A DNA stretch of 64,000 nucleotides from an uncultured Collinsella sp. Its GTDB lineage: Bacteria > Actinomycetota > Coriobacteriia > Coriobacteriales > Coriobacteriaceae. Below the pieces are notes generated by a model. It was not told the DNA's origin, ran no database searches, and saw only the letters and a program-made list of their open reading frames with translations. The translations under genes were made by a program, and so were the position numbers. The DNA is taken from the NCBI GenBank assembly GCA_902492235.1, contig CABUKS010000008.1, positions 11,396-75,395 of the forward strand, written 5' to 3'. The stretch's first letter is position 1, and every line of letters starts with the position of its first letter. Below are positions 53,858-63,990 of the stretch, one piece after another.

Positions 53858-53923
53858 CGGCACTTGGGGGCAGTCCCTTTCTGCCGGCACAAAAGGAACG
53901 TCCCTAACTGCCGGTTGTGGGAC
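53858..53923. repeat. GGGACAGTCCC-type intergenic inverted repeat, copy 3
   Basis: Imperfect inverted repeats (CCGGCA and TGCCGG ends, GCAGTCCCTTT facing AAAAGGAACGTCCC) upstream of the potassium channel gene. Related to repeats at 41568 and 42583. Confidence 0.55.
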
Positions 53924-53967
53924 AATACCGAGCGAACGTGATTGGGCATCTGGGAAAAGGGGTCGCG

Positions 53968-54393
53968 ATGAACAAGTTGAGGACGCTTGCCGACGTGTTA
54001 CGCCAGGCTGGCTTTGCGCGCATCACGGGCCTGTTTCTTATCTTCTATCTGCTGTGCTCGACGGCTGTCTGGCTGTCCGAGCCCACGACCCTCACGTTTG
54101 GCGATGGTCTCTGGTTTAGCTTTGAGACGGTTTCGACCATCGGCTTTGGCGATATCCCGGCCGAAACGCCGGTCGCTCGCGCTATTACCGTCATCCTGAG
54201 CGTCATCAGCATCTTCTACATCGCCATGCTCACGGGCGTGGCGGTGAACTACTGCAATACGCTTATCAAGATGCGTCAAAAGGACACCATGGCACGCTTT
54301 ATGGATGATCTGGAGCATTTGGAAGAGCTCGATCGCGACGAGCTTGCCGACCTTTCACGTCGCGTGCGCGAGTATCGTCGACGCCAGCGCTAA
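53968..54393 (+). CDS. Two-span potassium channel
   Basis: This 141-residue channel subunit has span 1 (ITGLFLIFYLLCSTAVWL), pore helix GLWFSFETVST, the selectivity filter TIGFGDI at 57-63 and span 2 (AITVILSVISIFYIAMLTGVA), then a short charged C-terminal helix with no RCK domain. GFGD replaces the usual GYGD, a common bacterial variant. AAAAGGGG precedes the ATG. Probably a tetramer for K+ flux. Confidence 0.9.
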   Translation: MNKLRTLADVLRQAGFARITGLFLIFYLLCSTAVWLSEPTTLTFGDGLWFSFETVSTIGFGDIPAETPVARAITVILSVISIFYIAMLTGVAVNYCNTLIKMRQKDTMARFMDDLEHLEELDRDELADLSRRVREYRRRQR

Positions 54394-54429
54394 GACGAAC
54401 GTCGTGTGCCATAACAAGGGGGACCAAAT

Positions 54430-54963
54430 ATGAACATCACCGTGTACCTGGGTGCCAACGCTGGCAATGACCCGGCGTTTCTGCCCGCGGTGCAGGAGCT
54501 GGGCAACTGGATTGGCGCCAACGGGCACGCGCTGGTATACGGCGGGTCCAAATCGGGCCTGATGGGTGCGCTCGCCGATAGCGTACTCGAGGCGGGTGGA
54601 CATGTGACGGGTGTTGAGCCGAGCTTTTTTATCGAGGCCGAGTTTCAACATGACGGTATCGACGACCTCATCGTGACGAGCGATATGGCGGAGCGCAAGG
54701 CCAAGATGGTTGAGCTCGGCGATGCGTTCATTGCCTTTCCCGGTGGGACGGGCACACTCGAGGAGATTGCCGAGGTCATGTCCGCGGTGTCGTTGGGGCA
54801 CCTGAGTGCTCCGTGCATCCTGTATAACCTGGACGGTTACTACAACGACCTCAAGGCGCTGCTCGGGCACATGATTGATAAGGGCCTATCGAGCCCGCAG
54901 CGCCAGCAAGGTATCTACTTTGCCGACGATTTGCGCGAGATTGCCTCGATTATCAACGGATAA
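54430..54963 (+). CDS. LOG-family nucleoside monophosphate phosphoribohydrolase
   Basis: This 177-residue Rossmann-fold enzyme has the family motif PGGTGTLEE at residues 104-112 plus the upstream VYGGSKSGLMGALAD and MAERKAKM segments. LOG proteins hydrolyse nucleoside 5'-monophosphates to base and ribose 5-phosphate; some make cytokinin bases. GGGGG precedes the ATG, and it lies 36 bases after the channel gene, perhaps co-transcribed. Confidence 0.9.
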   Translation: MNITVYLGANAGNDPAFLPAVQELGNWIGANGHALVYGGSKSGLMGALADSVLEAGGHVTGVEPSFFIEAEFQHDGIDDLIVTSDMAERKAKMVELGDAFIAFPGGTGTLEEIAEVMSAVSLGHLSAPCILYNLDGYYNDLKALLGHMIDKGLSSPQRQQGIYFADDLREIASIING

Positions 54964-55088
54964 GTCTTGAGCTTGCCCCACTATGGCTCCCAATGGTGCC
55001 GTTCGCGGCGCAGACGGTTGGCTCGTTCGGGCAACGCTCGCTCTACAATAAAACGTAACTATGTCGACTTTGACCGCGGGAGGACCCG

Positions 55089-56378
55089 ATGGATAACCTT
55101 GCCAAACCCAAAAACCGCGCGCTGTTTTTACTTAGCGTTGCCGTGACCGGTGCGTTCGCAGGTGCCGCGGTCTGGCTGTTCTTTTTTGCGATGGAGCACG
55201 GTATCGACTATCTATGGACCGAGATTCCGCACGCGCTGGGCGTCGCTTCGCCCGAGCTTGCCAGCGGCCCGTTTGGCTTTTTGCCGTACCCGTTTTTTGT
55301 CTGTCTGCTGGGCGGCCTGTTAATCGGTCTGTACGAAAAGATGACAGGCACCAAGACCGATGACCTCAACCAGGTGATGGCTAAGGTTAAGCAAGACGGG
55401 CGCTACCCGTACGACAACCTGGGCAAGCTTTCGCTCGCGGCATTGCTGCCGCTGCTGTTTGGCGGAAGCATTGGACCGGAGGCCGGCCTGACCGGCGTTA
55501 TCGCGGGTCTGTGCAGCTGGGTCGGCGACCGTATGCGTCGCTTTGGCGCCGAGTTTAGGGAGCTCACGCTGCTGGGTACCCAGGCTGCCCTGACGGCGCT
55601 CTTTACCGCGCCCGTCTTTGGCTTTGTGGCGCCGCTTGCCGGTAGTGCCGACGGCGACGAGGGCTCCGCGTCCGGCGAGATCACCATCAAGCTGCCCAAG
55701 GCGCAAAAGACGGTGGTCTACGGTATTGCGATTGCCGGCGGTCTGGGTACCTACCTGCTGCTTGGCCAGCTTGTGGGCGGCGGCATGGGCATGCCCAGGT
55801 TCGAGTCCGCCGAGGTGGGCAACCTAGAGCTTACCTGGCTCGTCCCTCTGTCGTTGATCGGAACAATCTGCGGCTGGCTGTACTTTGTCTCTGAGCACGC
55901 GAGCGAAGCGCTTGCCCATGCAATAGGGGAGCGTCCTGTCGTCAAGGCCATGCTGGCCGGTCTGGCGCTCGCCATCTGTGGCACGGTCCTGCCCTACACC
56001 ATGTTTGCCGGCGAGACGCAGGCCGACGTGCTCATGGAAACCTATCTGACCATTCCCGCCGGCGTGCTTATCGCGACCGGTCTTGTCAAAGCCATGCTGA
56101 CCCCCGCCCTCATCAACCTGGGCTGGCGCGGCGGTCACTTCTTCCCGGTTATCTTCTCGGGCGTAAGCCTGGGCTACGGCCTTGCCATCCTTACCGGCGC
56201 AGAACCGGTCTTTTGCGTCGCCGTCTGCACGGCATCGACGATGGGTGCGGTCATGCGTCAGCCGGTCATGGTCGTGGGCCTGCTGCTCATGTGCTTCCCA
56301 CTCAAGGGTATCGTCTGCATGATCATCGCCGCAGCCATCGCCGCCGGCATTCCGCTGCCCAAGCCGCTGCGCAAGTAG
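55089..56378 (+). CDS. ClC-family chloride channel/transporter
   Basis: The 429-residue protein has about 10-12 spans, with the conserved GGSIGPEAGL (Cl- pathway, analogous to GSxGP and GxxxP), PVFGFVAPLAG, GGGMGMPRF, LINLGWRGGHFFPV and the CTASTMGAVMRQP region. It should exchange or conduct chloride. GGGAGGAC precedes the ATG. No regulatory CBS domains are attached. The 125-base gap upstream may hold its promoter. Confidence 0.9.
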   Translation: MDNLAKPKNRALFLLSVAVTGAFAGAAVWLFFFAMEHGIDYLWTEIPHALGVASPELASGPFGFLPYPFFVCLLGGLLIGLYEKMTGTKTDDLNQVMAKVKQDGRYPYDNLGKLSLAALLPLLFGGSIGPEAGLTGVIAGLCSWVGDRMRRFGAEFRELTLLGTQAALTALFTAPVFGFVAPLAGSADGDEGSASGEITIKLPKAQKTVVYGIAIAGGLGTYLLLGQLVGGGMGMPRFESAEVGNLELTWLVPLSLIGTICGWLYFVSEHASEALAHAIGERPVVKAMLAGLALAICGTVLPYTMFAGETQADVLMETYLTIPAGVLIATGLVKAMLTPALINLGWRGGHFFPVIFSGVSLGYGLAILTGAEPVFCVAVCTASTMGAVMRQPVMVVGLLLMCFPLKGIVCMIIAAAIAAGIPLPKPLRK

Positions 56379-56415
56379 CACGGTTAATCGCGAGTCAACT
56401 CCAGAGGGGCACGAG

Positions 56416-57207
56416 ATGATCCTGTACTTTAGCGCGACGGGGAACAGCGAACATGTGGCGCGTCGCATTGCAGCGGCGACAGACGACAAGGTTGTGTCGA
56501 TTGAGCGCTTTGATGCCGAGATCCTTCACCTTGCCGTGATGGAAGGCCCCTGTCGGCTGGGGTTTGTCGCCCCGGTATACGCCTGGGGCTTGCCGACGCC
56601 AATGATCGAGTTTTTGAAGACTGCCGACCTGTCGATTGCTGCCGGTGCAAAGGGCGGCGAGCGCCCCTATACGTTCTATGTCTCGACGTACGGTTCGACG
56701 ACCGGGCAATCGGCCAAGTTTGCCCGCGATCTGCTGCACGAGCGTGGGCTCGAGTTAGATGCGGCGATGAGCGTCAAGATGCCCGATACCTGGACGCCTG
56801 TTTTCGACCTGTCTGGCCCTCAAAAGGTTGAGGGTATCAATAGGGCTGCTGAGGCGCAGATTGATGCTGTGATCGAGGCGGTGCGGGAGCGGCGCACGGG
56901 CAATATGATGCGCCATCGCGTGCCCCTGTTTGCATCGTGCGCGTATCATGCGTTTGGGCTGCCGCGTATGCAGCAGACGAGCAAGTTTGCCGTCGATGCT
57001 AGCCGCTGCGTCGGGTGTAGCCTCTGCGCTAAGCGCTGCCCCATGGCGGCGATTGAGATGCGCGACGGCCTTCCCGTCTGGACAAAGCCGGAGTGCGCAG
57101 CCTGCCTTCGTTGCCTGCACTGTTGTCCCAAATTTGCCATCTCGCACGGTAAGCGCACGGCATCCCACGGTCAGTACAGGCATCCTAAGCCAGGTGTGAG
57201 GATGTAG
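56416..57207 (+). CDS. EFR1-type flavodoxin-ferredoxin fusion
   Basis: This 263-residue protein has an N-terminal flavodoxin-like domain (LYFSATGNSEHVARRIA, then VYAWGLPTPMIEFL) and a C-terminal 2x4Fe-4S domain with CVGCSLCAKRCPM and CAACLRCLHCCP. The combination is known from EFR1-family proteins of anaerobes, which carry electrons between flavin and Fe-S. The start follows AGAGGGGC. It overlaps nothing; a single-gene unit. Confidence 0.9.
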   Translation: MILYFSATGNSEHVARRIAAATDDKVVSIERFDAEILHLAVMEGPCRLGFVAPVYAWGLPTPMIEFLKTADLSIAAGAKGGERPYTFYVSTYGSTTGQSAKFARDLLHERGLELDAAMSVKMPDTWTPVFDLSGPQKVEGINRAAEAQIDAVIEAVRERRTGNMMRHRVPLFASCAYHAFGLPRMQQTSKFAVDASRCVGCSLCAKRCPMAAIEMRDGLPVWTKPECAACLRCLHCCPKFAISHGKRTASHGQYRHPKPGVRM

Positions 57208-57222
57208 CGGCTGCTGGCCGCG

Positions 57223-58098
57223 CTACTTCCAAACTGCGAGCGCGGCGGTGTCCAGTACGATGAGGGCGAGACCGATGGCGCTGCGCCGTGAGAGTTTTTC
57301 GTTGAATGCCAAGCGCGCAAATAGTACCGATACGACAATCGATAGTTTGTCGATCTGCACCACGACGCTCACCTGGCCTGTGGCGATGGCGTAGTAGCAT
57401 AGCAGCCACGATGCGCCAGTCGCAATGCCCGATGCCGCGAGAAATACGAGTTCGTAGCGGTCTACGCGCACGGCTTGGCCCATCTTGCCTTTAGCTGCCA
57501 CGATTGCCCATGCCATAACCAGTACCACACAGGTACGGATTGCCGTGGCCAGGTTGGATTCGACGCCTTCGATGCCAGCCTTGGCAAGGATGGACGTGAG
57601 CGCCGCGAACACGGCGGCGCCGAGGGCGTAAGCGAGCCAGGTCCGGTCTTGCTGCTGCTCGGGTCCGGCAGGCTGCTTCTTCTCGATCATTAAAAACGTG
57701 CCGAGGGTGATGACAGCGGTTCCCACGAGCTTAACCGCAAGGTTGCTCGTCTCGCCAAAAAGTACGATGGCGATCAGTGCGGCGAGTACGGTGCTCATCT
57801 TGTCGACCGGTACGACCTTATTGACGTCTCCGATGCCCAACGCCTTAAAGTAACAGATCCACGAAGCACCGGTAGCGAGTCCCGAGAGGACGAGAAAGAG
57901 CCAGGATCTGGGTTCGATGCTGCCGATGGTTCCAATGGATCCAGAAATGCCCGCCATTGCCCAGGCGAAAACGAGCACCACGCAGGTGCGAATGGCCGTC
58001 GCGACATCGGAGTCGGTCTGCTTGATGCCGCATTTGGCCAGGATAGATGTGATGCCGGCAAAGAAAGCCGACACAAATGCTGCTGCGACCCACGACAC
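57223..58098 (-). CDS. EamA/DMT-family transporter
   Basis: The 291-residue protein has ten spans as two homologous five-span halves: each half carries a closely similar start (FAGITSILAKCGI, then FAALTSILAKAGI), an ATAIRTCVVLV segment, and GLATGASWICYFKALGIG/GIATGASWLLCYYAIATG. It probably exports or imports a metabolite. The GTG start at 58098 follows GGGGAGG. It converges with the EFR1-type gene. Upstream lies the 184-bp element. Confidence 0.9.
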   Translation of the reverse strand: MSWVAAAFVSAFFAGITSILAKCGIKQTDSDVATAIRTCVVLVFAWAMAGISGSIGTIGSIEPRSWLFLVLSGLATGASWICYFKALGIGDVNKVVPVDKMSTVLAALIAIVLFGETSNLAVKLVGTAVITLGTFLMIEKKQPAGPEQQQDRTWLAYALGAAVFAALTSILAKAGIEGVESNLATAIRTCVVLVMAWAIVAAKGKMGQAVRVDRYELVFLAASGIATGASWLLCYYAIATGQVSVVVQIDKLSIVVSVLFARLAFNEKLSRRSAIGLALIVLDTAALAVWK

Positions 58099-58236
58099 GG
58101 GTGAAATGCCTCCCCAAAGAACGACCGCGCCAGATTTACGGCGCTCGTCCGATGATACCGTCCCGCCATGAAGCTTTGATATCGCTGTGGTGAGACAGGG
58201 GCCATAGTTCGAGAGGGCATTTGGTTAAGGCTCGAA
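58099..58236. other. EamA promoter-side gap, no gene seen
   Basis: This 138-base part holds the EamA ribosome site and no gene I can support. Some minus-strand reading frames run through but are continuations of other frames. Confidence 0.4.
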
Positions 58237-58420
58237 TCGAAGGTGAATGGTTTTCCGCGAAGTGAACGAGTAAATCTGGACCCCTGGAACATGCACACTT
58301 TTTTCGAACAAAACTGCAGGATTCTTAGACAAAAACCGCAGGAATTGAGTCCTTAAAAATGTCGATGCTACAGGGCACTGTTTTTACTCGTTCACTTCTC
58401 GGAAAAGTATTCACCTTCGA
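58237..58420. mobile_element. 184-bp element with 38-bp inverted arms
   Basis: Left arm 58237-58274 and right arm 58383-58420 are inverted copies matching at 35 of 38 positions, sharing GTGAACGAGTAAA and TTTTCCG. The interior has two related direct-repeat-like segments (CAAAACTGCAGGA and CAAAAACCGCAGGA). No transposase or clear target duplication is visible. Each arm can be read as an outward FTRSL..GK.FTFD peptide, so coding coincidence is possible. The gap 58421-58548 shows no gene. Confidence 0.65.
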
Positions 58421-58548
58421 TATGCTGACGGTGTCTTTTTGGTTGCCAAGAACTAGACGGCCTGCTGTGAGGGGCGGTGGTGACGCTATGCCGCCTTGTT
58501 TCATTGAAAAAATTAGCGGGGTACCACCTAAGCTTTTTTAGCTGTCGA

Positions 58549-59247
58549 TTACAGATCGCGTACTCGATAAACCTTGGTGCTGACAGCGCAGCTGATTGCA
58601 CATAGTGCGAGCGCCAGTACTGCAATTCCTGCACACAGACAGCCAAGGACGGCGGGATCGGGATTCGCTCCGGCAATCGACATGAGCCAGTTGCTGATGG
58701 GGTTGGAGGAGCTCAACGTGGCAATGGCAAGGCACCAGAGCAGGGCAAACAGGCCGACGGATAGGCGCAGTGCCTCCATGTGTCCAAATCGGAAGAACAG
58801 CGGCTGTGCCAAAAACACCATCCTGAGGGAGATGAGCATCGATGCTGCCGAGGCTATAGCGATCTCAAAGACCGTCTGTCCCGTCGAGGGGATGCCCACG
58901 CTGTTGAATAGCGGGATGGAGACGATGCTCAGAAGCGCGGCGGCGCACGCCATGACAGCCGAGAAGACAATGATGCTCAGGTAGCGTGCGCAAATAATGT
59001 CTTTGCGCGAGAAGGGCAACGTTGCTCGATAACGCTCCCAGCCGTTTTGGTTATCGTAGCCAGCTAGCGAGTTCATGATTATGATGGGCGACATTGCGCT
59101 GACCGCACAGGCGCCGGCGCTCATGCCGGAATCGCCATCCGACGCGTTGGCAAGGGTCAGCACGACAAAGATGAATAGGCCGACGCCCGTGATGCTCGGG
59201 AGAAACGAGCGCATGATGGCGGTCTCGGACATAAAGGCGCGTTTCAT
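58549..59247 (-). CDS. ABC-2-type transporter permease
   Basis: The 232-residue membrane protein has six likely spans, the first near SITGVGLFIFVVLTLANAS and the last near AVLGCLCAGIAVLALALCAISCAV. The segment NSLAGYDNQNGWERYRATLPFSRKDIICARYL is the typical ABC-2 loop region. It pairs with the ATPase, whose stop overlaps its start (ATGA), in a YtrA-type exporter. Substrate unknown. Confidence 0.85.
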   Translation of the reverse strand: MKRAFMSETAIMRSFLPSITGVGLFIFVVLTLANASDGDSGMSAGACAVSAMSPIIIMNSLAGYDNQNGWERYRATLPFSRKDIICARYLSIIVFSAVMACAAALLSIVSIPLFNSVGIPSTGQTVFEIAIASAASMLISLRMVFLAQPLFFRFGHMEALRLSVGLFALLWCLAIATLSSSNPISNWLMSIAGANPDPAVLGCLCAGIAVLALALCAISCAVSTKVYRVRDL

Positions 59248-60125
59248 TTCGAAGCCCCTTTCAGCGGGAGGCGTAGATAGTCGTCAATGGTTGCCCGATC
59301 GCAGGGAATCTCGGGGAAGGCCTCGAGCGTTTCGCGACGGTTGGGCACGAGCACGTCCACGCTATAGGCGTGGTGGACGGCACGGGCGCCTTCGACGCAA
59401 GCCATAAGCTCGGAGGCCTGCACTTGGGTGCAGTGGGCGATGCCAGCGCGGTCGGTAATGTCCTCGCGCGGCAGGTCAAACACAATCGAGCCATTATCGA
59501 TGCAGATGACGCGGTCGGCGGCGCGATCGAGGTCGGACGTAATGTGGCTCGAGAGCAGCACGCTGCGCTGACCGTCGGAAACAAAGGCAAGCAGCTCATC
59601 AAGCAGTTCCTCGCGTGCCATGGGATCGAGGCCCGCGGTGGCTTCGTCCAAAACGAGCAGTTCGGCCTTGTGACTGAGTGCGCAGGCAAGTTGCAGCTTC
59701 ATGCCCATACCGCGGGAGAGGTCCTTGACCTTTACCTTGGGATCGAGGCCAAATCGGTTGATGAGGCTAGCGAAGGTGCCGTGGCTCCAGGTGGGGTACG
59801 CCGGGCTTACGAGTGCCTCAACTTCGGTCACCTTGAGCGTGGAAGGGAAGGGACACGTGTCCAGCACGAGGCCGACACGGGCACGTAGACAACGCTGTGT
59901 CTCATCGGGCGCGTCGGCGCCACAGCGCTGCCCAAACAGGCGCACTTCGCCGGCATCGAGTTTGATAAGCCCAAGCGTGGCGCGAATGGTCGTCGTCTTG
60001 CCGGCGCCATTTGCGCCCACAAAGCCAACGATCTGGCCGGGCTCCACAGCGAGCGTGACGTCGCGCAGTGAAAAGCGGTCGCTCACACGGCGTGAGATAC
60101 CTTTGAGTTCTAAAAGGTTTTGCAT
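59244..60125 (-). CDS. ABC transporter ATPase (YtrB/exporter type)
   Basis: This 293-residue subunit has Walker A GANGAGKTTTIRATLG, signature DLSRGMGMKLQLACAL, Walker B LLVLDEATAGLDP and H-loop SSHITSDLDR. A 70-residue C-terminal extension lies after the ATPase core. It powers the adjacent permease. The gene order (GntR, ATPase, permease) is the classic YtrA-controlled exporter operon. AAAGGC precedes the ATG. Confidence 0.91.
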   Translation of the reverse strand: MQNLLELKGISRRVSDRFSLRDVTLAVEPGQIVGFVGANGAGKTTTIRATLGLIKLDAGEVRLFGQRCGADAPDETQRCLRARVGLVLDTCPFPSTLKVTEVEALVSPAYPTWSHGTFASLINRFGLDPKVKVKDLSRGMGMKLQLACALSHKAELLVLDEATAGLDPMAREELLDELLAFVSDGQRSVLLSSHITSDLDRAADRVICIDNGSIVFDLPREDITDRAGIAHCTQVQASELMACVEGARAVHHAYSVDVLVPNRRETLEAFPEIPCDRATIDDYLRLPLKGASK

Positions 60126-60148
60126 GGTATAGCCTTTCTTGCAGATGG

Positions 60149-60529
60149 CTACTGCATGGTTTCGGGGGCTACCAGGTCGAGCATCTCGTGCAGTTTGTCG
60201 CGCGTGACGCCCAAGGCTTCGGCTTGGCTTGCCGCTTTCGCAAGCAGCTCTTCGATATGGCAGAGCTGGTTTTCGCGCAAAAGCTCCTGGTTGCCCTCGG
60301 CGACAAAACAGCCCTTGCCCTGCACGGTGCAGATAAACCCGAGCTGCTCCAGGTCGGCGTAGGCGCGCTTGGTGGTGATGACGCTCACGCCTAGGTCGCT
60401 CGCGAGCGCACGGATGCTGGGGAGTTTGGCTCCCGCAGCGAGCGTGCCCGATAAGATCTGAGCCTTGACCTTCGAGGCTATTTGCTCGTAGATGGGCTTA
60501 TCGCTCGAATTGGATAGGATGATGTCCAC
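60149..60529 (-). CDS. GntR-family regulator, YtrA subfamily
   Basis: The 126-residue repressor has the GntR HTH (PIYEQIASKVKAQILSGTL, LPSIRALASDLGVSVITTKRAYADLEQ) and the short helical effector region of the YtrA subclass, which regulates ABC transporters in response to cell-envelope stress. The start is GTG 60529 after AAGGAG. It precedes the ATPase by 23 bases in one operon. The operator is likely the inverted repeat at 60557-60590. Confidence 0.93.
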   Translation of the reverse strand: MDIILSNSSDKPIYEQIASKVKAQILSGTLAAGAKLPSIRALASDLGVSVITTKRAYADLEQLGFICTVQGKGCFVAEGNQELLRENQLCHIEELLAKAASQAEALGVTRDKLHEMLDLVAPETMQ

Positions 60530-60556
60530 AGCGGCTCCTTAGCTGTTGGGCTACAC

Positions 60557-60590
60557 GTGTATATAACCGGTAAGCACAGTATATATACAC
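60557..60590. promoter_or_regulatory. YtrA-type operator
   Basis: GTGTATATA (60557-60565) and TATATACAC (60582-60590) are exact inverted repeats separated by 16 bases, just upstream of the GntR start. A+T-rich half sites of this kind fit YtrA repressors and would overlap the operon promoter. Confidence 0.7.
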
Positions 60591-60744
60591 TATGCACAGT
60601 TCTGCAAGAGGCAAATACCGATTGGCCCGGCTACCCAGGCCCCAACTGATGAATTTGTCCTGATAGGCGCCCTAGAGCGGGATTTCGCGGCTACAATGGT
60701 GCGGTTACAACGACGTAATGCACTCAATGCAAGAAAGGATCCGC

Positions 60745-62358
<1,614 letters not shown>

Positions 62359-62363
62359 CGCAT

Positions 62364-62395
62364 CGGCGCGGTGGCCCTGCGGGGCTGCCGCGCCG
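62364..62395 (+). terminator. G+C-rich hairpin after prfC
   Basis: CGGCGCGG (62364-62371) pairs with CCGCGCCG (62388-62395), with inner GGCC/GGGC pairing. No T-tract follows, so it may terminate only with help. Confidence 0.55.
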
Positions 62396-62458
62396 GTTGC
62401 TTGCCTGATGCCGTGTGAGCGGCTATCATACCCACCGTCGTCTCAAGACCGGGGCGTC

Positions 62459-62510
62459 CGAGCAGTTCGGGTCCGATATCCTGCTCGTTAAACCTAAAAC
62501 CAAAGGAGTA
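62459..62510 (+). promoter_or_regulatory. Structured leader of the transporter gene, possible preQ1-like riboswitch
   Basis: CGAGCAG (62459-62465) pairs with CTGCTCG (62481-62487). The loop starts TTC, and a tail rich in A and C (TTAAACCTAAAACC) leads directly to AAAGGAG. GGT in the loop can pair with ACC in the tail, a possible pseudoknot that would mask the ribosome site. This resembles preQ1-I layout (stem, TTC loop, A-rich tail) but does not match its consensus well. The downstream gene is a queuosine-precursor-type transporter. Confidence 0.3.
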
Positions 62511-62514
62511 CATA

Positions 62515-63237
62515 ATGATCAAGAAGGTCATGGAGGACTACAAGGTCCTGTTGCGGAGCATTCCCGCGGCAACGGTTTCGCTGTTTTTCGTGAGCGTCAT
62601 CATGATGAACCTGCTGGCCAACAAAGAGCTCATCAGCCTGCCGTATCTGGCACTCGATTGCGGCTTTGTGGTGAGCTGGGTTTCGTTTTTGTGCCAGGAC
62701 ATGATCTGCAAGCGCTTTGGTGCCAAGGCATCCATTAAAATCTCTATCCTCGCGCTGCTGGTCAACCTTGCCGTGAGCCTGTGCTTTTGGGCATGCTCGC
62801 TCACGCCCGGCATGTGGGGCGCTTACTACGACACGGGCATGATCGAGGTCAACACTGCCCTTAACGCCACCATCGGCGGCACCTGGTACGTGGTGCTGGG
62901 CTCTTCGCTGGCAATGCTCGTTTCTGCCGTGGTTAACTCCACGCTCAACCAGTCGCTCGGCCGCATGCTCAAAAAGAATAACTTTGCGAGCTTCGCCTTC
63001 CGCTCCTATGTGTCCACGGGTGTTGGCCAGTTTATCGACAACCTGGTCTTTGCCATTGTAGTGAGCCACACGTTCTTTGGTTGGACCTGGGTGCAGGTCC
63101 TTATGTGCTCGCTGACGGGTGCTGTTGCCGAGCTACTGTGCGAGGTCTTCCTGAGCCCTGTGGGCTACAAGGTCGTGCGCGGCTGGGAGCGCGAGAATGT
63201 GGGCTCCGAGTACCTCGAGCGCCACGCAACCGCCTAA
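62515..63237 (+). CDS. VUT-family (queuosine precursor-type) transporter
   Basis: The 240-residue membrane protein has about six spans: VSLFFVSVIMMNLLANKELIS, LDCGFVVSWVSFLCQDMICKRFG, ISILALLVNLAVSLCFWAC and three more, with the family GQFIDNLVFAIV and CEVFLSPVGYKVV. VUT/YhhQ proteins take up 7-cyano-7-deazaguanine or related queuosine precursors. AAAGGAG precedes the ATG. It lies 9 bases before an SDR gene and is probably co-transcribed with it. Confidence 0.88.
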   Translation: MIKKVMEDYKVLLRSIPAATVSLFFVSVIMMNLLANKELISLPYLALDCGFVVSWVSFLCQDMICKRFGAKASIKISILALLVNLAVSLCFWACSLTPGMWGAYYDTGMIEVNTALNATIGGTWYVVLGSSLAMLVSAVVNSTLNQSLGRMLKKNNFASFAFRSYVSTGVGQFIDNLVFAIVVSHTFFGWTWVQVLMCSLTGAVAELLCEVFLSPVGYKVVRGWERENVGSEYLERHATA

Positions 63238-63246
63238 GGAGCAAGT

Positions 63247-63927
63247 ATGCGGGTTTTGATCACGGGCGCTTCGGGCGGTATCGGAGCCGCATGTGTGCGG
63301 CGCTTTTTGGATGAGGGCCACGAGGTCGTGGGCTTTGACCTGCTGCCGGCGGCGGTCGAACACGAGCGCTACCGCCATCTGATCGTTGATGTCCGCGAGC
63401 CTAACTCGTTTCCAGGCGACCTTGAGCCTCAGGTAATCGTGAACGTTGCCGGTACGCAGGAATCGGCCGACGACATCGCCGCCAACCTGTATGGCACCAT
63501 CAACGTGACCGAGCGCTACGCCTTTGTGGGGGAGGGGCTTGCCGCCAAGCCGGCGCCGGCTATCAAATCCGTGGTCAATGTGGGGTCGGCGAGCGGGCAT
63601 ACGGGATCAGAGTTTCCCGCTTATGCTGCCAGCAAGGGCGGCGTTATCGCCTACACCAAGAACCTTGCAAACCGCCTGGCGCCGCAGGCCATCGCCAACA
63701 GTGTGGACCCGGGCGGCGTTATCACGCCGCTCAACCGTTGCGTGATGGAAGACGAGCACCTGTGGAATCAGATTATGGAGCTTACGCCGCTTAAACGCTG
63801 GGCCACCGCCCAAGAGATCGCCGAGTGGATCTACTTTGTGGGCGTGACCAACCAGTTTATGACCGGACAGAGCCTGTTGATCGATGGCGGCGAGGCCGGC
63901 CGCACGCAATTTATTTGGCCCGAATAG
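63247..63927 (+). CDS. Short-chain dehydrogenase/reductase
   Basis: This 226-residue NAD(P)-dependent enzyme has the glycine loop ITGASGGIGAACVRR at the N-terminus, NVAG, and the catalytic Ser and YAASKG (Tyr-x-x-x-Lys). PGGVITPLNR follows, and the C-terminus is normal. Substrate not deducible. AAGGAGC precedes the ATG. It ends the operon before the terminator at 63952-63990. Confidence 0.93.
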   Translation: MRVLITGASGGIGAACVRRFLDEGHEVVGFDLLPAAVEHERYRHLIVDVREPNSFPGDLEPQVIVNVAGTQESADDIAANLYGTINVTERYAFVGEGLAAKPAPAIKSVVNVGSASGHTGSEFPAYAASKGGVIAYTKNLANRLAPQAIANSVDPGGVITPLNRCVMEDEHLWNQIMELTPLKRWATAQEIAEWIYFVGVTNQFMTGQSLLIDGGEAGRTQFIWPE

Positions 63928-63951
63928 GTAACGCGCCCGATGGAATGAACT

Positions 63952-63990
63952 GCCTCCCATTTCTTGGACACGAGAAATGGGAGGCTTTTT
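63952..63990 (+). terminator. Rho-independent terminator after the SDR gene
   Basis: GCCTCCCATTTCT (63952-63964) pairs with AGAAATGGGAGGC (63973-63985), followed by TTTTT. A strong terminator. Confidence 0.93.

Noticed and set aside
57795..58298. 167-codon minus-strand ORF beyond the EamA gene
   Set aside because: It overlaps EamA in another frame and includes an arm of the 184-bp element.
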